From assembly GCF_014202335.1 (NCBI RefSeq), contig NZ_JACHGP010000002.1, positions 434,001 through 498,000 on the forward strand: a stretch of 64,000 nucleotides of DNA, written 5' to 3'. A program made the translations under genes and the position numbers. The stretch is from Mycobacterium sp. AZCC_0083. Lineage in GTDB: Bacteria > Actinomycetota > Actinomycetes > Mycobacteriales > Mycobacteriaceae. The notes under the pieces are model-generated. The model worked only from the letters and a program-made list of their open reading frames with translations. It had not been told where the DNA came from and did no database searches. Every line of letters starts with the position of its first letter. The stretch's first letter is position 1. Below, piece after piece: positions 1 through 8,371 of this stretch.

Positions 1-36
1 AAACGGCAGCTGAATTTCATTCGTTAGTGAGTTCAT
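1..36 (-). CDS. N-terminus of an unidentified protein, cut by the window edge
   Basis: Only the first 12 codons are in the window; they read MNSLTNEIQLPF. The ATG at 36 is preceded on the minus strand by a good ribosome binding site (gaggagag, five bases upstream), which is why I accept it as a real start. It is transcribed away from the GntR regulator at 496, a layout typical of a FadR-type regulator and its target. No function can be assigned from 12 residues. Confidence 0.6.
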   Translation of the reverse strand, partial: MNSLTNEIQLPF

Positions 37-495
37 GTGATTCTCTCCTCGTCTGCGCCGATCCAGATGGATCAGCAACCGGGGAGTGTGGGAGGAGTCT
101 TCGACAGAATCGAAGCGATGCTCCCCGCCTCCGAACAAGCCCAAGATAACCGCACGGATGTGCCGAGCAGGTCACCGAATGTTGCGGCCAAGTAAACAAT
201 TCCGCTCGTGCGGTCGGCAGCATCGCCTCAAATTCGTCTGCCAGATCAGACGTCAATGAGTGAAACCTGTTGTTGCAAAGAATACTTCGCAGAGTTCAAT
301 CTCTGATCCGGCCCGAATACCTTGCACATCTCGACCCACTCCTGCTAATTTCTGTTCCGGTCGGACCATTCATCCAAGTGTGATCAACCAACGACGGCGT
401 CTGCGCCCCGCCGCAAGGGCCGGCCTGGAGGGCAGCGGCACGGACCGCGCTCGTGCGCACTCGAGGACCACTGACTGCACAGCTAGGAGCGCTCG
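37..495. other. Divergent intergenic region between partial gene and gntR
   Basis: About 460 bases with no convincing gene. It must hold the promoters of the leftward partial gene and of the rightward gntR. I looked for a clear palindromic GntR operator and did not find one. An AGGAG ribosome binding site lies just before the gntR ATG. Confidence 0.5.
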
Positions 496-1218
496 ATGCC
501 ACCCGTAACGATGTCGGCGAAGTTCACCCGGCCCGTTCTGACCCGTAGCGTGTCGGCCGAGATCGCCGCCCGCATCGAACGCCTAATCGCCACTGGAGAA
601 ATCGAACCCGGAGACCGACTGCCCTCCGAGCGGGATCTGGCCGACAGCATGGGAGTGTCGCGGACCTCCCTGCGCGAGGCGATGCACGAACTAGAGGCCA
701 AACATCTCATCGAGCGCCGCCCGGGTCGGGGAACCATCGTGGCGCCGCGGCCAACCCATGTCACCGCGTTGTATACGGCACTGTCCGATGAACAACATCA
801 GCTACGCGACATCGCCGAGCTGCGTGACACGATCGAGCCGCGGATCGCCGAGTACGCCGCCCAACGAGCGACACGAGCGAATTTGATCGCCCTGACAGAC
901 TCGTTGGATTTCAGCTGTCACGCAATGTCTCCCAAGGATTCCCTAAGTCGCGATGTCGAGTTCCACACCCTGGTGGCTCACACGGCGCAGAACCCGTTGA
1001 TGAGCGCCATCAATACCATGGCCACCTCCTGGACGACGACAACGCGCCTGTTGTCACATGCCACCCAACACGCACGCGAAGTGTCCTACCGTGGCCACCG
1101 GCTGATCCTCGACGCGATCGCGGCGGCCGACGCCGAGGCGGCAGGACACGCCATGCACCAACACCTCAGTGAGGTCAACGACCTCAACCGAGCCAATCTT
1201 CCCAGAGCAGCGCGATGA
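496..1218 (+). CDS. GntR-family transcriptional regulator, FadR subfamily (FCD domain)
   Basis: A 240-residue one-component regulator. Residues about 15-85 form the winged helix: GDRLPSERDLADSMGVSRTS followed by LREAMHELEAKHLIERR and the GRGTIV wing end. Residues about 95-225 are an all-helical FCD ligand-binding domain with spaced acidic and histidine residues (LRDTIEPRIAEYAA, EFHTLVAHTAQNPL, GHRLILDAIAAADAEAA). FCD regulators usually sense small carboxylic acids and repress a neighbouring operon, here probably the leftward gene at the window edge. The start at 496 has AGGAG at a suitable distance; a second ATG at 511 is possible. The ligand cannot be read from the sequence. Confidence 0.9.
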   Translation: MPPVTMSAKFTRPVLTRSVSAEIAARIERLIATGEIEPGDRLPSERDLADSMGVSRTSLREAMHELEAKHLIERRPGRGTIVAPRPTHVTALYTALSDEQHQLRDIAELRDTIEPRIAEYAAQRATRANLIALTDSLDFSCHAMSPKDSLSRDVEFHTLVAHTAQNPLMSAINTMATSWTTTTRLLSHATQHAREVSYRGHRLILDAIAAADAEAAGHAMHQHLSEVNDLNRANLPRAAR

Positions 1219-1518
1219 GCACGGTCACCGTTACCAGCGACCCCGGGCGCGCTGACGTCGCCACACGATTCCATACCGCATCCGGCATTTCAGAACGCCG
1301 CCGTATTCCCGCCCGGGCGTATCGAACGGTCGCCGGCAGGGGAGGGCGACTCTAGCGGCCAGCCCGGTGCCAGCTCAGTCTGCGCCGGGGCAGGAGGATA
1401 TCGCCACGCGAGTGCGTGAACGGTTGCCCTCGGTTTAGTTGTCTCAAAATCTGTTGGATGCGCAGGCGCCAAGTGTCCCGGGGTACCAATCCATTTCGCG
1501 ACCCAACTCGAACCGACT
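1219..1518. other. Non-coding stretch between gntR and vapC
   Basis: About 300 bases between two convergent genes. I see no gene, RNA gene or strong hairpin here. Confidence 0.4.
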
Positions 1519-1920
1519 CTACGGCCGCAGGATGTCTGCGGGGGACACAGTTTCGACGAATGCGCGCGCCGCGGCGGCGAGTTTCCTGTCCGCGGTCGCC
1601 AGCGCGTCCGCCTGCAGCTGGGTCAGTGCGATGTACTCGGCCTGGTACGTGTCCGGCCAGTTCAGCTCGGCGGCTATTCGCCATGCGTGGTCCTGCAGTG
1701 ATCGGTCACCGAGGAGCCGGATCCGCAGTCCACGGATATCGTCGAGAACCTTCCGGCCGGTCCGTTCATCGATCTCGCCGCGGTGCACCGATTCGTACAC
1801 GAGGGCGAGCGCCTGCGAGCGCAGCAGCGTGGGAGCCGCCAGGCTATGCTCCGATGGAATGGTCGCACCGTTAGCGGCGAGGTCGATGGCCACCCGGGCA
1901 TCGATGACGAATGTTGTCAC
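1519..1920 (-). CDS. vapC: PIN-domain protein, VapC-type toxin (orphan)
   Basis: A 133-residue PIN-domain protein of VapC toxin size. VapC toxins are Mg-dependent RNases held inactive by VapB. Visible landmarks are the first acidic strand (TTFVIDARVAIDL), the middle acid in ALALVYESV and the final TADRKLA strand. In the motif usually read as YDAEYxAL, this protein has YQAEYIAL, so one normally conserved acid appears to be Gln. The GTG start at 1920 overlaps the TGA of an upstream reading frame (GTGA), the usual antitoxin-toxin coupling. Only a short antitoxin-like tail (HAKVLV) remains there. Toxicity is therefore doubtful. Confidence 0.8.
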   Translation of the reverse strand: MTTFVIDARVAIDLAANGATIPSEHSLAAPTLLRSQALALVYESVHRGEIDERTGRKVLDDIRGLRIRLLGDRSLQDHAWRIAAELNWPDTYQAEYIALTQLQADALATADRKLAAAARAFVETVSPADILRP

Positions 1921-2049
1921 ACCAGTACCTTGGCATGGACAGTCCGTCGTTGCGTGGTGCTCGTCCGTCCCCCGGTGGGGGAGCGGCGATTACCGGCCCG
2001 CGCCGACGTTCCCCGATGGCACGTTCTGTCGGGATTGATGATCACTTTC
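1917..2049 (-). pseudogene. Remnant of the VapB antitoxin C-terminus
   Basis: The frame that ends with the TGA at 1917-1919 finishes in HAKVLV and overlaps the vapC start by four bases. The same HAKVLV ending occurs before the decayed vapC at 4.8 kb. No start codon with a ribosome binding site and no VapB-like DNA-binding N-terminus lie between here and the stop of the HD-domain gene at 2053. I read it as the tail of a deleted antitoxin gene. Confidence 0.45.
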
Positions 2050-2052
2050 CGG

Positions 2053-2622
2053 TCAGTGCGTGACGGTCCACGGTTCGCGGGCGAAGATCTGCTCGACCAT
2101 GGGGCGGAAGAACTCAAGCGGACGGTGCTCGAATTGCGTATCGAAACAGTTCTGGTCGTACTTCTCGCAGAACTCCACGCAATCGTCGAACCACTGGTGG
2201 CCGCGATACTTTTCACGGGCGTCCCGCACGCCACCCATGTGAGGTGCGTAGTAGTACTGCTGGAATTCGGGGTGAACCTTGACGATCCAGGCCACTCGTT
2301 CCGACACGTAAGGCGCGATGACTGCTGCCGCAAACGCTCCATGCGCATGTGGCGCGTACGTGTCACCGATGTCATGCAGGAGTGCCGCGACGACGTACTC
2401 GACCGATCGTTGGTCGTCGAAGGCCCGAGTTGCCGACTGCAGTGAGTGCTCCAGCCGACTGACCGGATATGCCTGCTGCCCATCAGCGAGAGCTTCCACC
2501 AGTTCGAGGACGCGGGGCACCAGTCCAGCGTTATTTGCCTCCTCAGCGCGAACGATGAGGCCATAGTCTTCCGCGGTGCCCTCCGCCATCGTGCGGTAGG
2601 TGGCACGTAATGGCGTGCTCAT
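2053..2622 (-). CDS. HD-domain metal-dependent protein, PhnZ-like
   Basis: A 189-residue HD-fold protein. The metal-binding signature is visible in order: SRLEHSLQSATRA (first His), AALLHDIGD (the HD pair), then HAHGAFAAAVIAPYV and VKVHPEFQQYYYAPH. The pattern of LEHSLQ followed by AALLHDIG resembles PhnZ/MIOX-like mixed-valent di-iron oxygenases as much as HD phosphohydrolases, so either chemistry is possible. I chose the ATG at 2622 because GAGAGGAG lies upstream of it; a longer frame to 2664 has no such site. It stands alone next to the vapC relic. Confidence 0.8.
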   Translation of the reverse strand: MSTPLRATYRTMAEGTAEDYGLIVRAEEANNAGLVPRVLELVEALADGQQAYPVSRLEHSLQSATRAFDDQRSVEYVVAALLHDIGDTYAPHAHGAFAAAVIAPYVSERVAWIVKVHPEFQQYYYAPHMGGVRDAREKYRGHQWFDDCVEFCEKYDQNCFDTQFEHRPLEFFRPMVEQIFAREPWTVTH

Positions 2623-2848
2623 GACCGGCTCCTCTCGACGCGTTCCTGATTCAAACGTAGCCATGGCTTGTTTCGGCCGCGTGTCGAGGGGGCGGGCTGG
2701 ACCGCTCGAATTCGGTATTGAACAGCCCTACCTCGAGGCACGCTGGCGCGCTATGAACGCGCCGCACCTGGTCGCCCGTCCACAAGGATTTGACAGCATC
2801 TCGTGTGCCGTCGCGATGAGTTTTGCCCTCCGGTGCAGTCTGATCTGC

Positions 2849-3415
2849 ATGGGCAAACTCATCTATGGCTTCAACGTGTCGGTGGACGGGTACATCGCCG
2901 ACGCGCAAGGCAACATCGACTTTTCCGATCCGAGCGAAGAACTGCACCAGTACTGGAACGACTTCGAACGGGAGACCGCCCTATCGTTCTACGGGCGGCG
3001 GCTCTACGAACTGATGTCCGCGTACTGGCCGACCGCCGACAAGACCCCGGACGCCACCCCACTGATCGTCGACTTCGCCCACATCTGGCGCGACATGCCC
3101 AAGGTCGTGTTCTCGCGCACCCTGGAGTCCGTCGACTGGAACTCCCGCCTGGAACGCGGCGACCCAGTCGAGGTGGTAACGAAGCTGAAAGCCGAAACCG
3201 ACGGCAGGCTGGAGGTGGCCGGCGCGACGCTGGCCGCACCGATCGTGCAGGCCGGACTGGTGGATGAGTACCGGATCGTGGTTACGCCCACCGCCGTGGG
3301 CGGCGGCACACCGTTCTTCCCGACACTGCCGTCGTGGATCTCGCTGCGACTGTTGGAGAACCGCACCTTCCCGGGCGGCACGGTCCTGCTGCGCTACGAG
3401 GCCAAACACGACTGA
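2849..3415 (+). CDS. Dihydrofolate reductase/RibD C-terminal-like family protein
   Basis: A 188-residue protein opening with MGKLIYGFNVSVDGYIAD, the hallmark N-terminus of the RibD-C/DHFR-like family (PF01872). SFYGRRLYELMSAYWPTAD and the C-terminal VAGATLAAPIVQAGLVDEYR with VTPTAVGGGTPFF complete the Rossmann-like NADPH fold. Members are presumed NADPH-dependent reductases of unknown substrate. The internal ATG at 2849 is used as start because homologous sequence begins exactly there; upstream codons are not family-like. Confidence 0.88.
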   Translation: MGKLIYGFNVSVDGYIADAQGNIDFSDPSEELHQYWNDFERETALSFYGRRLYELMSAYWPTADKTPDATPLIVDFAHIWRDMPKVVFSRTLESVDWNSRLERGDPVEVVTKLKAETDGRLEVAGATLAAPIVQAGLVDEYRIVVTPTAVGGGTPFFPTLPSWISLRLLENRTFPGGTVLLRYEAKHD

Positions 3416-3416
3416 T

Positions 3417-3582
3417 CGGACATGCACAGCCAGGTGGCGTGTGGACGCACTACGAGGTACACGACTCGAGCGGCACCCCGTTACTGCTGTTGCACGGCGG
3501 CCTGTTCGACATCCGCCAGCAGTTCGGCGAACTGCTACCCGGGAAACTCGACGACCCGCCAACCACCGAGGAGGCCGCCTGA
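3417..3582 (+). pseudogene. Alpha/beta-hydrolase remnant
   Basis: About 55 codons that begin like an alpha/beta hydrolase: VWTHYEVHDSSGTPLLLLHG, with the oxyanion HGG, then DIRQQFGELLPG. Sequence then jumps to KLDDPPTTEEAA and stops. The GxSxG nucleophile elbow and the Asp/His of the triad are missing. This looks like an N-terminus joined to another end by a large internal deletion. It begins just after the stop of the DHFR-like gene. Confidence 0.7.
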
Positions 3583-3919
3583 AACGCTCATCCACAGGTC
3601 TTGACAGTATCTCCAGCATGCTGGGGGGCGGCACTGTTGGCCCCGCTCGGCGATGGACACCACCTAAACGTCACATTCGTTCGGGCACTGATTGATTCAT
3701 CTGATGGAGCAACAGCAACAGACCTGCACTCGCCGACATCAACGCGAAAACCTTTGGGCCAGTGAGCCCGACGCAGCGCCTGAATCTATCGGCAGTTGCC
3801 AAGGCACTGAGTGTCCGGAACAGATGACGAGGGCAGTACTGGCGGATGCGTCGTTTGTGCGGACTTCTGATGGGCAGCGTGAAGTGCTGTTTGTGTTGGT
3901 CGTCATTTTGTGCGACACG
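3583..3919. other. Stretch without a recognisable gene
   Basis: About 340 bases between the hydrolase remnant and the ArsR relic. Open frames are present but none resembles a known protein. It is part of a degraded region. Confidence 0.4.
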
Positions 3920-4154
3920 TCAGGCCCGTGGCTCGGCCAGCACCAGCGCGAGCAGGCCGGGAAAACGCGCGTCGAACTCCTCGCGCCGCAACCTGTTGAA
4001 CCGGCGCGGGGCCCCGGTCGACCTGCTCCAGCAGTCCGGTGGCGCGGAGCACGGCGAAGTGGTGGCTGGCAGTCGCTTTTGACACCGGCAGGTCGAACGA
4101 CCCGCAGGGACGGGTGAAATCCGGTCCGGCCGACAGGTCACCCGAGCTGATGAC
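3920..4154 (-). pseudogene. Frameshifted ArsR-family regulator
   Basis: The recognition helix of an ArsR-type winged helix is clear: FDLPVSKATASHHFAVLRAT, then GLLEQVDRG. Just after this the protein continues in another frame as RRFNRLRREEFDARFPGLLA and LVLAEPRA. The shift lies near 4011. The first helices expected of an ArsR protein are also missing or unrecognisable. Known proteins of this type end in the same RREEFDARFPGLL pattern, so I take it as one broken gene and not two. Confidence 0.75.
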
Positions 4155-4335
4155 GCTTTCCGGGCGCACGCTGATCGGCGCGGAACTGGGCGCACATCTG
4201 GGCGTCACCGATTTGGACGGCAGCGTCCCGGTTTCCTACCGCGATACCTTAGGCGCTCCGCCGGAACCGCACGCCAGCCTGCGGTGACGGTCCATCACCA
4301 GAAGGTGTCACGACCGTCGAGGATCCACCGGCTGC

Positions 4336-4599
4336 CTATCCGTCAATTAGACCTTGACCGCATTCGCATCTATGAGGGTCACTATTTAGAAGGTGATCAG
4401 GGGTCGGTGCTTTGGGGATCAGTGATGTCGTGACTTCGGTGTTGCCGATGCGCACCTGCGCTGGGATGACTCCCCAGCCGTATGTCAACTCGCCGTGGTG
4501 GGCGCGCAAGAAGTCATCAACGTGCGCCGGTGTGGCGACGAAGTAGTACGGTGCGGGGCCCCGCCACTGGAACACCTCGGCGTCAAACTCCCAGTCCAC
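4336..4599 (-). pseudogene. DUF1905-domain protein with decayed C-terminus
   Basis: An 87-codon frame with a GTG start. It contains the core of the DUF1905 family: FDAEVFQWRGPAPYYFVATP, LTYGWGVIPAQVRIGNTEVT and TTSLIPK. After this point the usual C-terminal strand (typically YLVPxKDAVR) is absent and the frame runs on through unrelated residues, so the 3' end is probably shifted. The family is a small beta-barrel of unknown function. It could still be expressed in truncated form. Confidence 0.6.
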
Positions 4600-4682
4600 G
4601 GTTTCACACTAGGACCGCAGGATCTTCAGCGCTTACGGAATCGCGGTCACCGTAACGGGCAATGGACTCGAACCCAGGGCGA

Positions 4683-4840
4683 AGGGGAGTGGGGGCGAGC
4701 GCCTGCGAGTGCAGCAACGTGAGAGTCGGCCGGAATGGTCGCTCCGCCAACGGCAAGGTCAATGGCCACTGTGCATCGATGACGAAGGTTGTCATACCAG
4801 CACTTTCGCATGGGCCGTCAGGAGTTTCCGGTTGTCTCGC
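4683..4840 (-). pseudogene. Second, decayed vapBC relic
   Basis: The frame ending at 4792 finishes with RRDNRKLLTAHAKVLV, an antitoxin-like tail. It is followed by ATG at 4795 reading MTTFVIDA, identical to the start of the vapC at 1920. After eight codons the match breaks and returns only in pieces (LLHSQALAP against LLRSQALAL). The junction uses the same four-base overlap (ATGA here, GTGA at 1920). This is a duplicated toxin-antitoxin copy inactivated by frameshifts and deletion. Confidence 0.7.
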
Positions 4841-4952
4841 CGGCCATACTCGGCCAGCCAGCCGCAGTTGGCAAGGTCGTTTCTTGCTGGATGGTGTCCA
4901 ATGACCGGCGGGTCTGCAAGGCGCCCACCGCACTGCGAGTTATGTTGTCGCG

Positions 4953-6164
4953 GTGTCGGATCGGTGCGCGTGCGGGTCGGCGCTGAACCCATCCCGTCGT
5001 GGCGTCCTTAAGTATCTCGCCGCTGCGTCCCTTGGCGCAGTCCTCAGCAACGTTGCTGCATCGATCGACCCTGCTCCCACAGCGGCCGAACCGTTCACCA
5101 CCTCGGCTAGCGGGCTCGGGCCGGCGCCGAGCATCATCACGCGCGCCCAGTGGGGTGCCGATGAAGCGATGAGACGCGGGACTCCGTTGTTCGACAACGG
5201 CATCCGGGCGGGGATAGTGCACCACACGGCAACCCCCAACGAGTATGCGGCGGGCGACTCGGCGGGCATCGTCCGCGGCATCTACAGCTATCACACGACG
5301 GACCTGGGCTGGGGCGACATCGCCTACAACTCCCTGGTCGACCGGTACGGGCAGGTGTTCGAAGGACGATTCGGCGGCATCACCCGCCCCGTCGAGGGCA
5401 GCCACACCGGCGGGTTCAACGCCAACACCTGGGCGGTGGCCATGATCGGAAACTTCGACGAAGCCCCACCGACAACAGTGCAACTTCAGGCGGTGGGCCA
5501 ACTGCTCGGATGGCGACTTGCAATGGACACCGTCCCACCGCTCGGCACCGTGGCGCTGACATCGGCAGGCGGTCCGTACACACGTTACCCACGCGGCGAT
5601 ACACCCATCCTGGCAACCATTTTCGGCCATCGCGACGTGGGCGACACCGCCTGTCCTGGCTCCTTCGGCTACGCCTCTCTCGACCAGATACGGCACATCG
5701 CCGCTCGGTTCAACAAACCACGCAACGCCCAGGATCTCGCCGACTCACTACGAGGCGGAGCGATCTACGCGCGCTGGCAGGCCATGGGTGGTATGAGCGG
5801 TCCACTCGGCGCGCCGACGTCGCCAGAGGCGTCCGGGTCCGGTGACGCCCGATACGTCACCTTCGACAGGGGGGCGATCTACTGGTCACCCGCGTGCGGT
5901 GCGCAACCGGTAACCGGCGGCATCTACGACGCCTGGGCCACCCTTGGCTACGAGTACGGCGCGCTCGGACTGCCGACCAGCGGGGAAATTCAGGAACCTC
6001 AGTGGATCGTTCAGAACTTTCAGCACGGGACCCTGAACTGGGACAGGGCCAACTCGACGGTGACCAGGGTGATGGACGGCGTGCCAGTCGAACTGCCACC
6101 GCCGTCGCCGGAGGGTCCGCCCGCCGAACTGGAACGATTCTCGCCCGCCCGGAACCGCGTCTGA
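4953..6164 (+). CDS. Secreted N-acetylmuramoyl-L-alanine amidase with LGFP repeats
   Basis: A 403-residue exported peptidoglycan hydrolase. The N-terminus has a Tat-like signal (NPSRRGVLKYLAAASLG, residues about 12-28) ending near the AEP site. Residues about 60-250 are a PGRP/amidase_2 domain: ITRAQWGAD, then the zinc ligands in IVHHTAT and FGHRDVGDTACPG. Residues about 255-380 are LGFP-type repeats (GGMSGPLGAPTSPE, YEYGALGLPTSGE), which in corynebacteria and mycobacteria target the cell wall. It cleaves the bond between muramic acid and L-Ala in the envelope. The GTG start at 4953 was chosen because the signal peptide follows directly. It stands alone among relics. Confidence 0.92.
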   Translation: MSDRCACGSALNPSRRGVLKYLAAASLGAVLSNVAASIDPAPTAAEPFTTSASGLGPAPSIITRAQWGADEAMRRGTPLFDNGIRAGIVHHTATPNEYAAGDSAGIVRGIYSYHTTDLGWGDIAYNSLVDRYGQVFEGRFGGITRPVEGSHTGGFNANTWAVAMIGNFDEAPPTTVQLQAVGQLLGWRLAMDTVPPLGTVALTSAGGPYTRYPRGDTPILATIFGHRDVGDTACPGSFGYASLDQIRHIAARFNKPRNAQDLADSLRGGAIYARWQAMGGMSGPLGAPTSPEASGSGDARYVTFDRGAIYWSPACGAQPVTGGIYDAWATLGYEYGALGLPTSGEIQEPQWIVQNFQHGTLNWDRANSTVTRVMDGVPVELPPPSPEGPPAELERFSPARNRV

Positions 6165-6440
6165 GCAGATCCTTGTTTGATCGGGACGCGGCGCGTGCTA
6201 CTCGGCCATCCTCGGCATCCCGACGGCCTTCTGGTTGCGGGGAGGCATAGGGCCTCGCGTGGAACCGGTGAGTCGGCGGCCCGGGTTGTCAGCCGGGCTG
6301 CCCCGAGCGGCGAGTTCTGGGTGGACGTGAGCAGCTTTGTCAACGAAAGGTCGACGTTCGCGCGGCCTGCAAAACTGTTTGATGCCGACCAAATGCCGTC
6401 GCTAGGCTGATCGCCAAGACTTGAGCAGAGCCGAAAGAAG

Positions 6441-6765
6441 CGATTACTCGGATGAGCCCCGTACTGGCAGTCGTACTGGTACCAGACCATGTGCAACGAA
6501 GACCGGAATCCCGGCTGGAAACCGCTCGGCCCTTACCCGCTCAACAAGGTGCCGAACAAGGCCCTCGTCACCGGCACGCTTGCCGACTGGGTCGTCCCCG
6601 TTCTCGAAGACGCGGCGGACGAAATCGACTGGATCTCCGGCGAGATCCGCATCGACTGCTACAAGGAGGCCGCACCGGCCCTCGGCACCCCCCTACTTCT
6701 CCAGCGAAACCCGCGAAGTGCCGCGCATCAGCTACTACTTTCCACCTTCCGAGGACAACCACTGA
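6441..6765 (+). pseudogene. Frameshifted gene of unknown function
   Basis: A continuous protein-like stretch reads YWYQTMCNEDRNPGW, LVTGTLADWVVPVLEDAADE and IDWISGEIRIDCYKEAAPAL, then continues in another frame as YFSSETREVPRISYYF and ends PPSEDNH. The shift lies near 6690-6700. An in-frame TGA at 6453 also precedes the first ATG (6489), where the protein-like reading seems to begin upstream. I do not recognise the family. It is a broken copy of a soluble acidic protein. Confidence 0.5.
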
Positions 6766-7132
6766 GTGGTCCCGACTCGCTCAGAGGTTTTGAGAGCGGA
6801 AGGCCTGGGAGACAGGCGAAATGATCGTAGGAGCGGTGGCCGGCCCGAGCGCGAGCAGTAATTCATCCGATGCAACATGCAGTGATTTACAGGTCAACCT
6901 CCGTACTCGATTCCGCCGTGGCCCCTGCCGATAGTGACGCGAAGCAGAAGCATGGGAGCTCGGTTGTTGCGCCGGACCGGCTTCCGTCCCGGACGCTAAG
7001 ACGAATCTCGTTATGTGGCAACATGATACGTCCACATCGACCTCCGCTACCAAGCAATACCGGCTATGTGCGCTGACGAATTCCACTGGTACCGCAGTCT
7101 GAGTGGGGCGAAATGCTCACGGCCAGTGAAGG
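6766..7132. other. Intergenic stretch without a gene
   Basis: About 370 bases between the unknown pseudogene and the convergent end of the MarR gene. No gene is supported. Around 6892-6930 lies one weak copy of an intergenic motif seen also near 11141, 15826, 22852 and 23192. Confidence 0.35.
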
Positions 7133-7615
7133 TTATGACGGCTCGCCTTCGGCGGGGGAGTCGTGGTTCGTGGCCAGGCGGTGCAGGACTCGTTCGTTGA
7201 GGGCGGCGAGCATGTCGAGCTCAGCCGGGGTGAACAGGTCAATGAAGTTCCGGCGGACGTCCTCCACGTGCCTGGGCGCCGCCTTCTCGATGGAGGCGCG
7301 GCCAGCCGGCAGCAGACAGACCATGGTGCTGCGGGCGTCGTCGGGGTTGGGCTCGCGGCTGATCAGCCCGTCCTTCTGCATACGCCGCACCTGGTGGGAG
7401 AGACGACTCTTCTCCCAGCCCAGTGCGATGCATAGGGCGTGGGCCGGCATGCGGTCTCCATCGAGAGCCGAGAGCACCGCCAGAACCTCGTAGTCCGCCC
7501 CGGACAGACCCGATTCCTGCAGGCGTCGGTTCAGGCGAGCCTCGACCTGATCATGCGCGTGGATGAAGGCCCGCCAGGCGCGGTCTTCACGAGCGTTCAG
7601 CCAGTTCGGTTCCAT
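7133..7615 (-). CDS. MarR-family transcriptional regulator
   Basis: A 160-residue MarR regulator. The winged helix-turn-helix is at residues about 50-115: GADYEVLAVLSAL, ALCIALGWEKSRLSHQVRRM, QKDGLISREPNPDDARSTM, with the basic wing DDAR. It is divergent from the reductase operon at 7715, with inverted repeats between them, so it most likely represses that operon and itself. Related regulators respond to phenolics or oxidants; the ligand here is unknown. Confidence 0.92.
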   Translation of the reverse strand: MEPNWLNAREDRAWRAFIHAHDQVEARLNRRLQESGLSGADYEVLAVLSALDGDRMPAHALCIALGWEKSRLSHQVRRMQKDGLISREPNPDDARSTMVCLLPAGRASIEKAAPRHVEDVRRNFIDLFTPAELDMLAALNERVLHRLATNHDSPAEGEPS

Positions 7616-7638
7616 CAGCCCCCATGCTAACCCTCATT

Positions 7639-7681
7639 GGTTGACGCGTCACCGAAATTGCGTATGGTTGAGAAGTCAACC
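7639..7681. promoter_or_regulatory. Inverted-repeat operators between marR and the reductase operon
   Basis: Two symmetric sites occupy the 99-base divergent gap. The first, 7639-7653, reads GGTTGACGCGTCACC and is near-perfect. The second, 7666-7681, reads GGTTGAGAAGTCAACC, a perfect 6+6 inverted repeat around a 4-base spacer. A third half site, GTCAACC, is at 7694-7700. Repeats of this size are typical MarR binding sites; assignment to this MarR is inference from position. Confidence 0.65.
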
Positions 7682-7714
7682 TTTTCAGATCGTCAACCAG
7701 GACGGGGATACCTC

Positions 7715-8338
7715 ATGAGCAGCATCAGCATCATCGGCACCGGGAACATGGCCCGCGCCATCGGCACGCTGGCCGTAGCGGGCGGCAACACCGTCGAGGT
7801 CATCGGCCGCGATCAGTCCAAGGCCGCCGACCTTGCCAAAACTCTCGGCGGCAGCGCCACGACAGGAGAGTTCGGCGCCGTCCCTGCCGGGGACATCGTC
7901 ATCGTGGCCCTGCTGTACGCCAATGTCGTTCCGGTCATCGCCCAGTACGGAGATGCCCTGGCGGGCAAGGTCATCGTCGACATCAGCAACCCCTTCAATT
8001 CCGCGGCCGACGGGCTGGCCATCCCCGAGGACACTTCGATCGCGCAGGAAGTCGACAAGGTCGCGCCGGCCAGCGCCAGCGTGGTGAAGGCATCCAACAC
8101 CATCTTCGGTGTCGCCCTGGCCCAGGGCCGGCCGCTCGACGTCTTCATCGGCGGCGACGACGCGCGCGCCAAGGCGGGCGTCGCGGAGTTCGTCGAGAGC
8201 CTCAATCTGCGCCCGCTGGACGTCGGCGGCTTGACCATGGCGCACTGGCTGGAAGGCGCGGGCCTGGTGGTGATGGGCCTCGCTCGCAACGGGGTGGGGA
8301 ACTACGACTTCGCACTCGGCGCCACCGTTTCCGGCTGA
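7715..8338 (+). CDS. NADPH/F420-type dinucleotide-binding oxidoreductase
   Basis: A 207-residue protein of the NADP-oxidoreductase, coenzyme F420-dependent family (F420_oxidored). The Rossmann motif is at the N-terminus: ISIIGTGNMARAIGTLAVAG, then VIGRD for the NADP phosphate. GDIVIVALLYANVVPVI and VDISNPFN follow the family pattern. Such enzymes reduce F420 or use it with NADPH; the exact substrate is not visible. The start at ATG 7715 puts the glycine motif at residue 7-12. It is first in an operon with SDR and NTF2-like genes under the divergent MarR. Its last residues, ARNGVGNYDFALG, recur as a relic at 9782. Confidence 0.85.
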   Translation: MSSISIIGTGNMARAIGTLAVAGGNTVEVIGRDQSKAADLAKTLGGSATTGEFGAVPAGDIVIVALLYANVVPVIAQYGDALAGKVIVDISNPFNSAADGLAIPEDTSIAQEVDKVAPASASVVKASNTIFGVALAQGRPLDVFIGGDDARAKAGVAEFVESLNLRPLDVGGLTMAHWLEGAGLVVMGLARNGVGNYDFALGATVSG

Positions 8339-8371
8339 GCACACCCCCAATTCCCTCATAAGGACAGTCAC

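Noticed and set aside
4139..4287. A plus-strand fragment ending SVPVSYRDTLGAPPEPHAS that looks protein-like
   Set aside because: It could be the last residues of a dehydrogenase, but I could not place it in a family with confidence and it partly overlaps the ArsR relic, so I did not list it.
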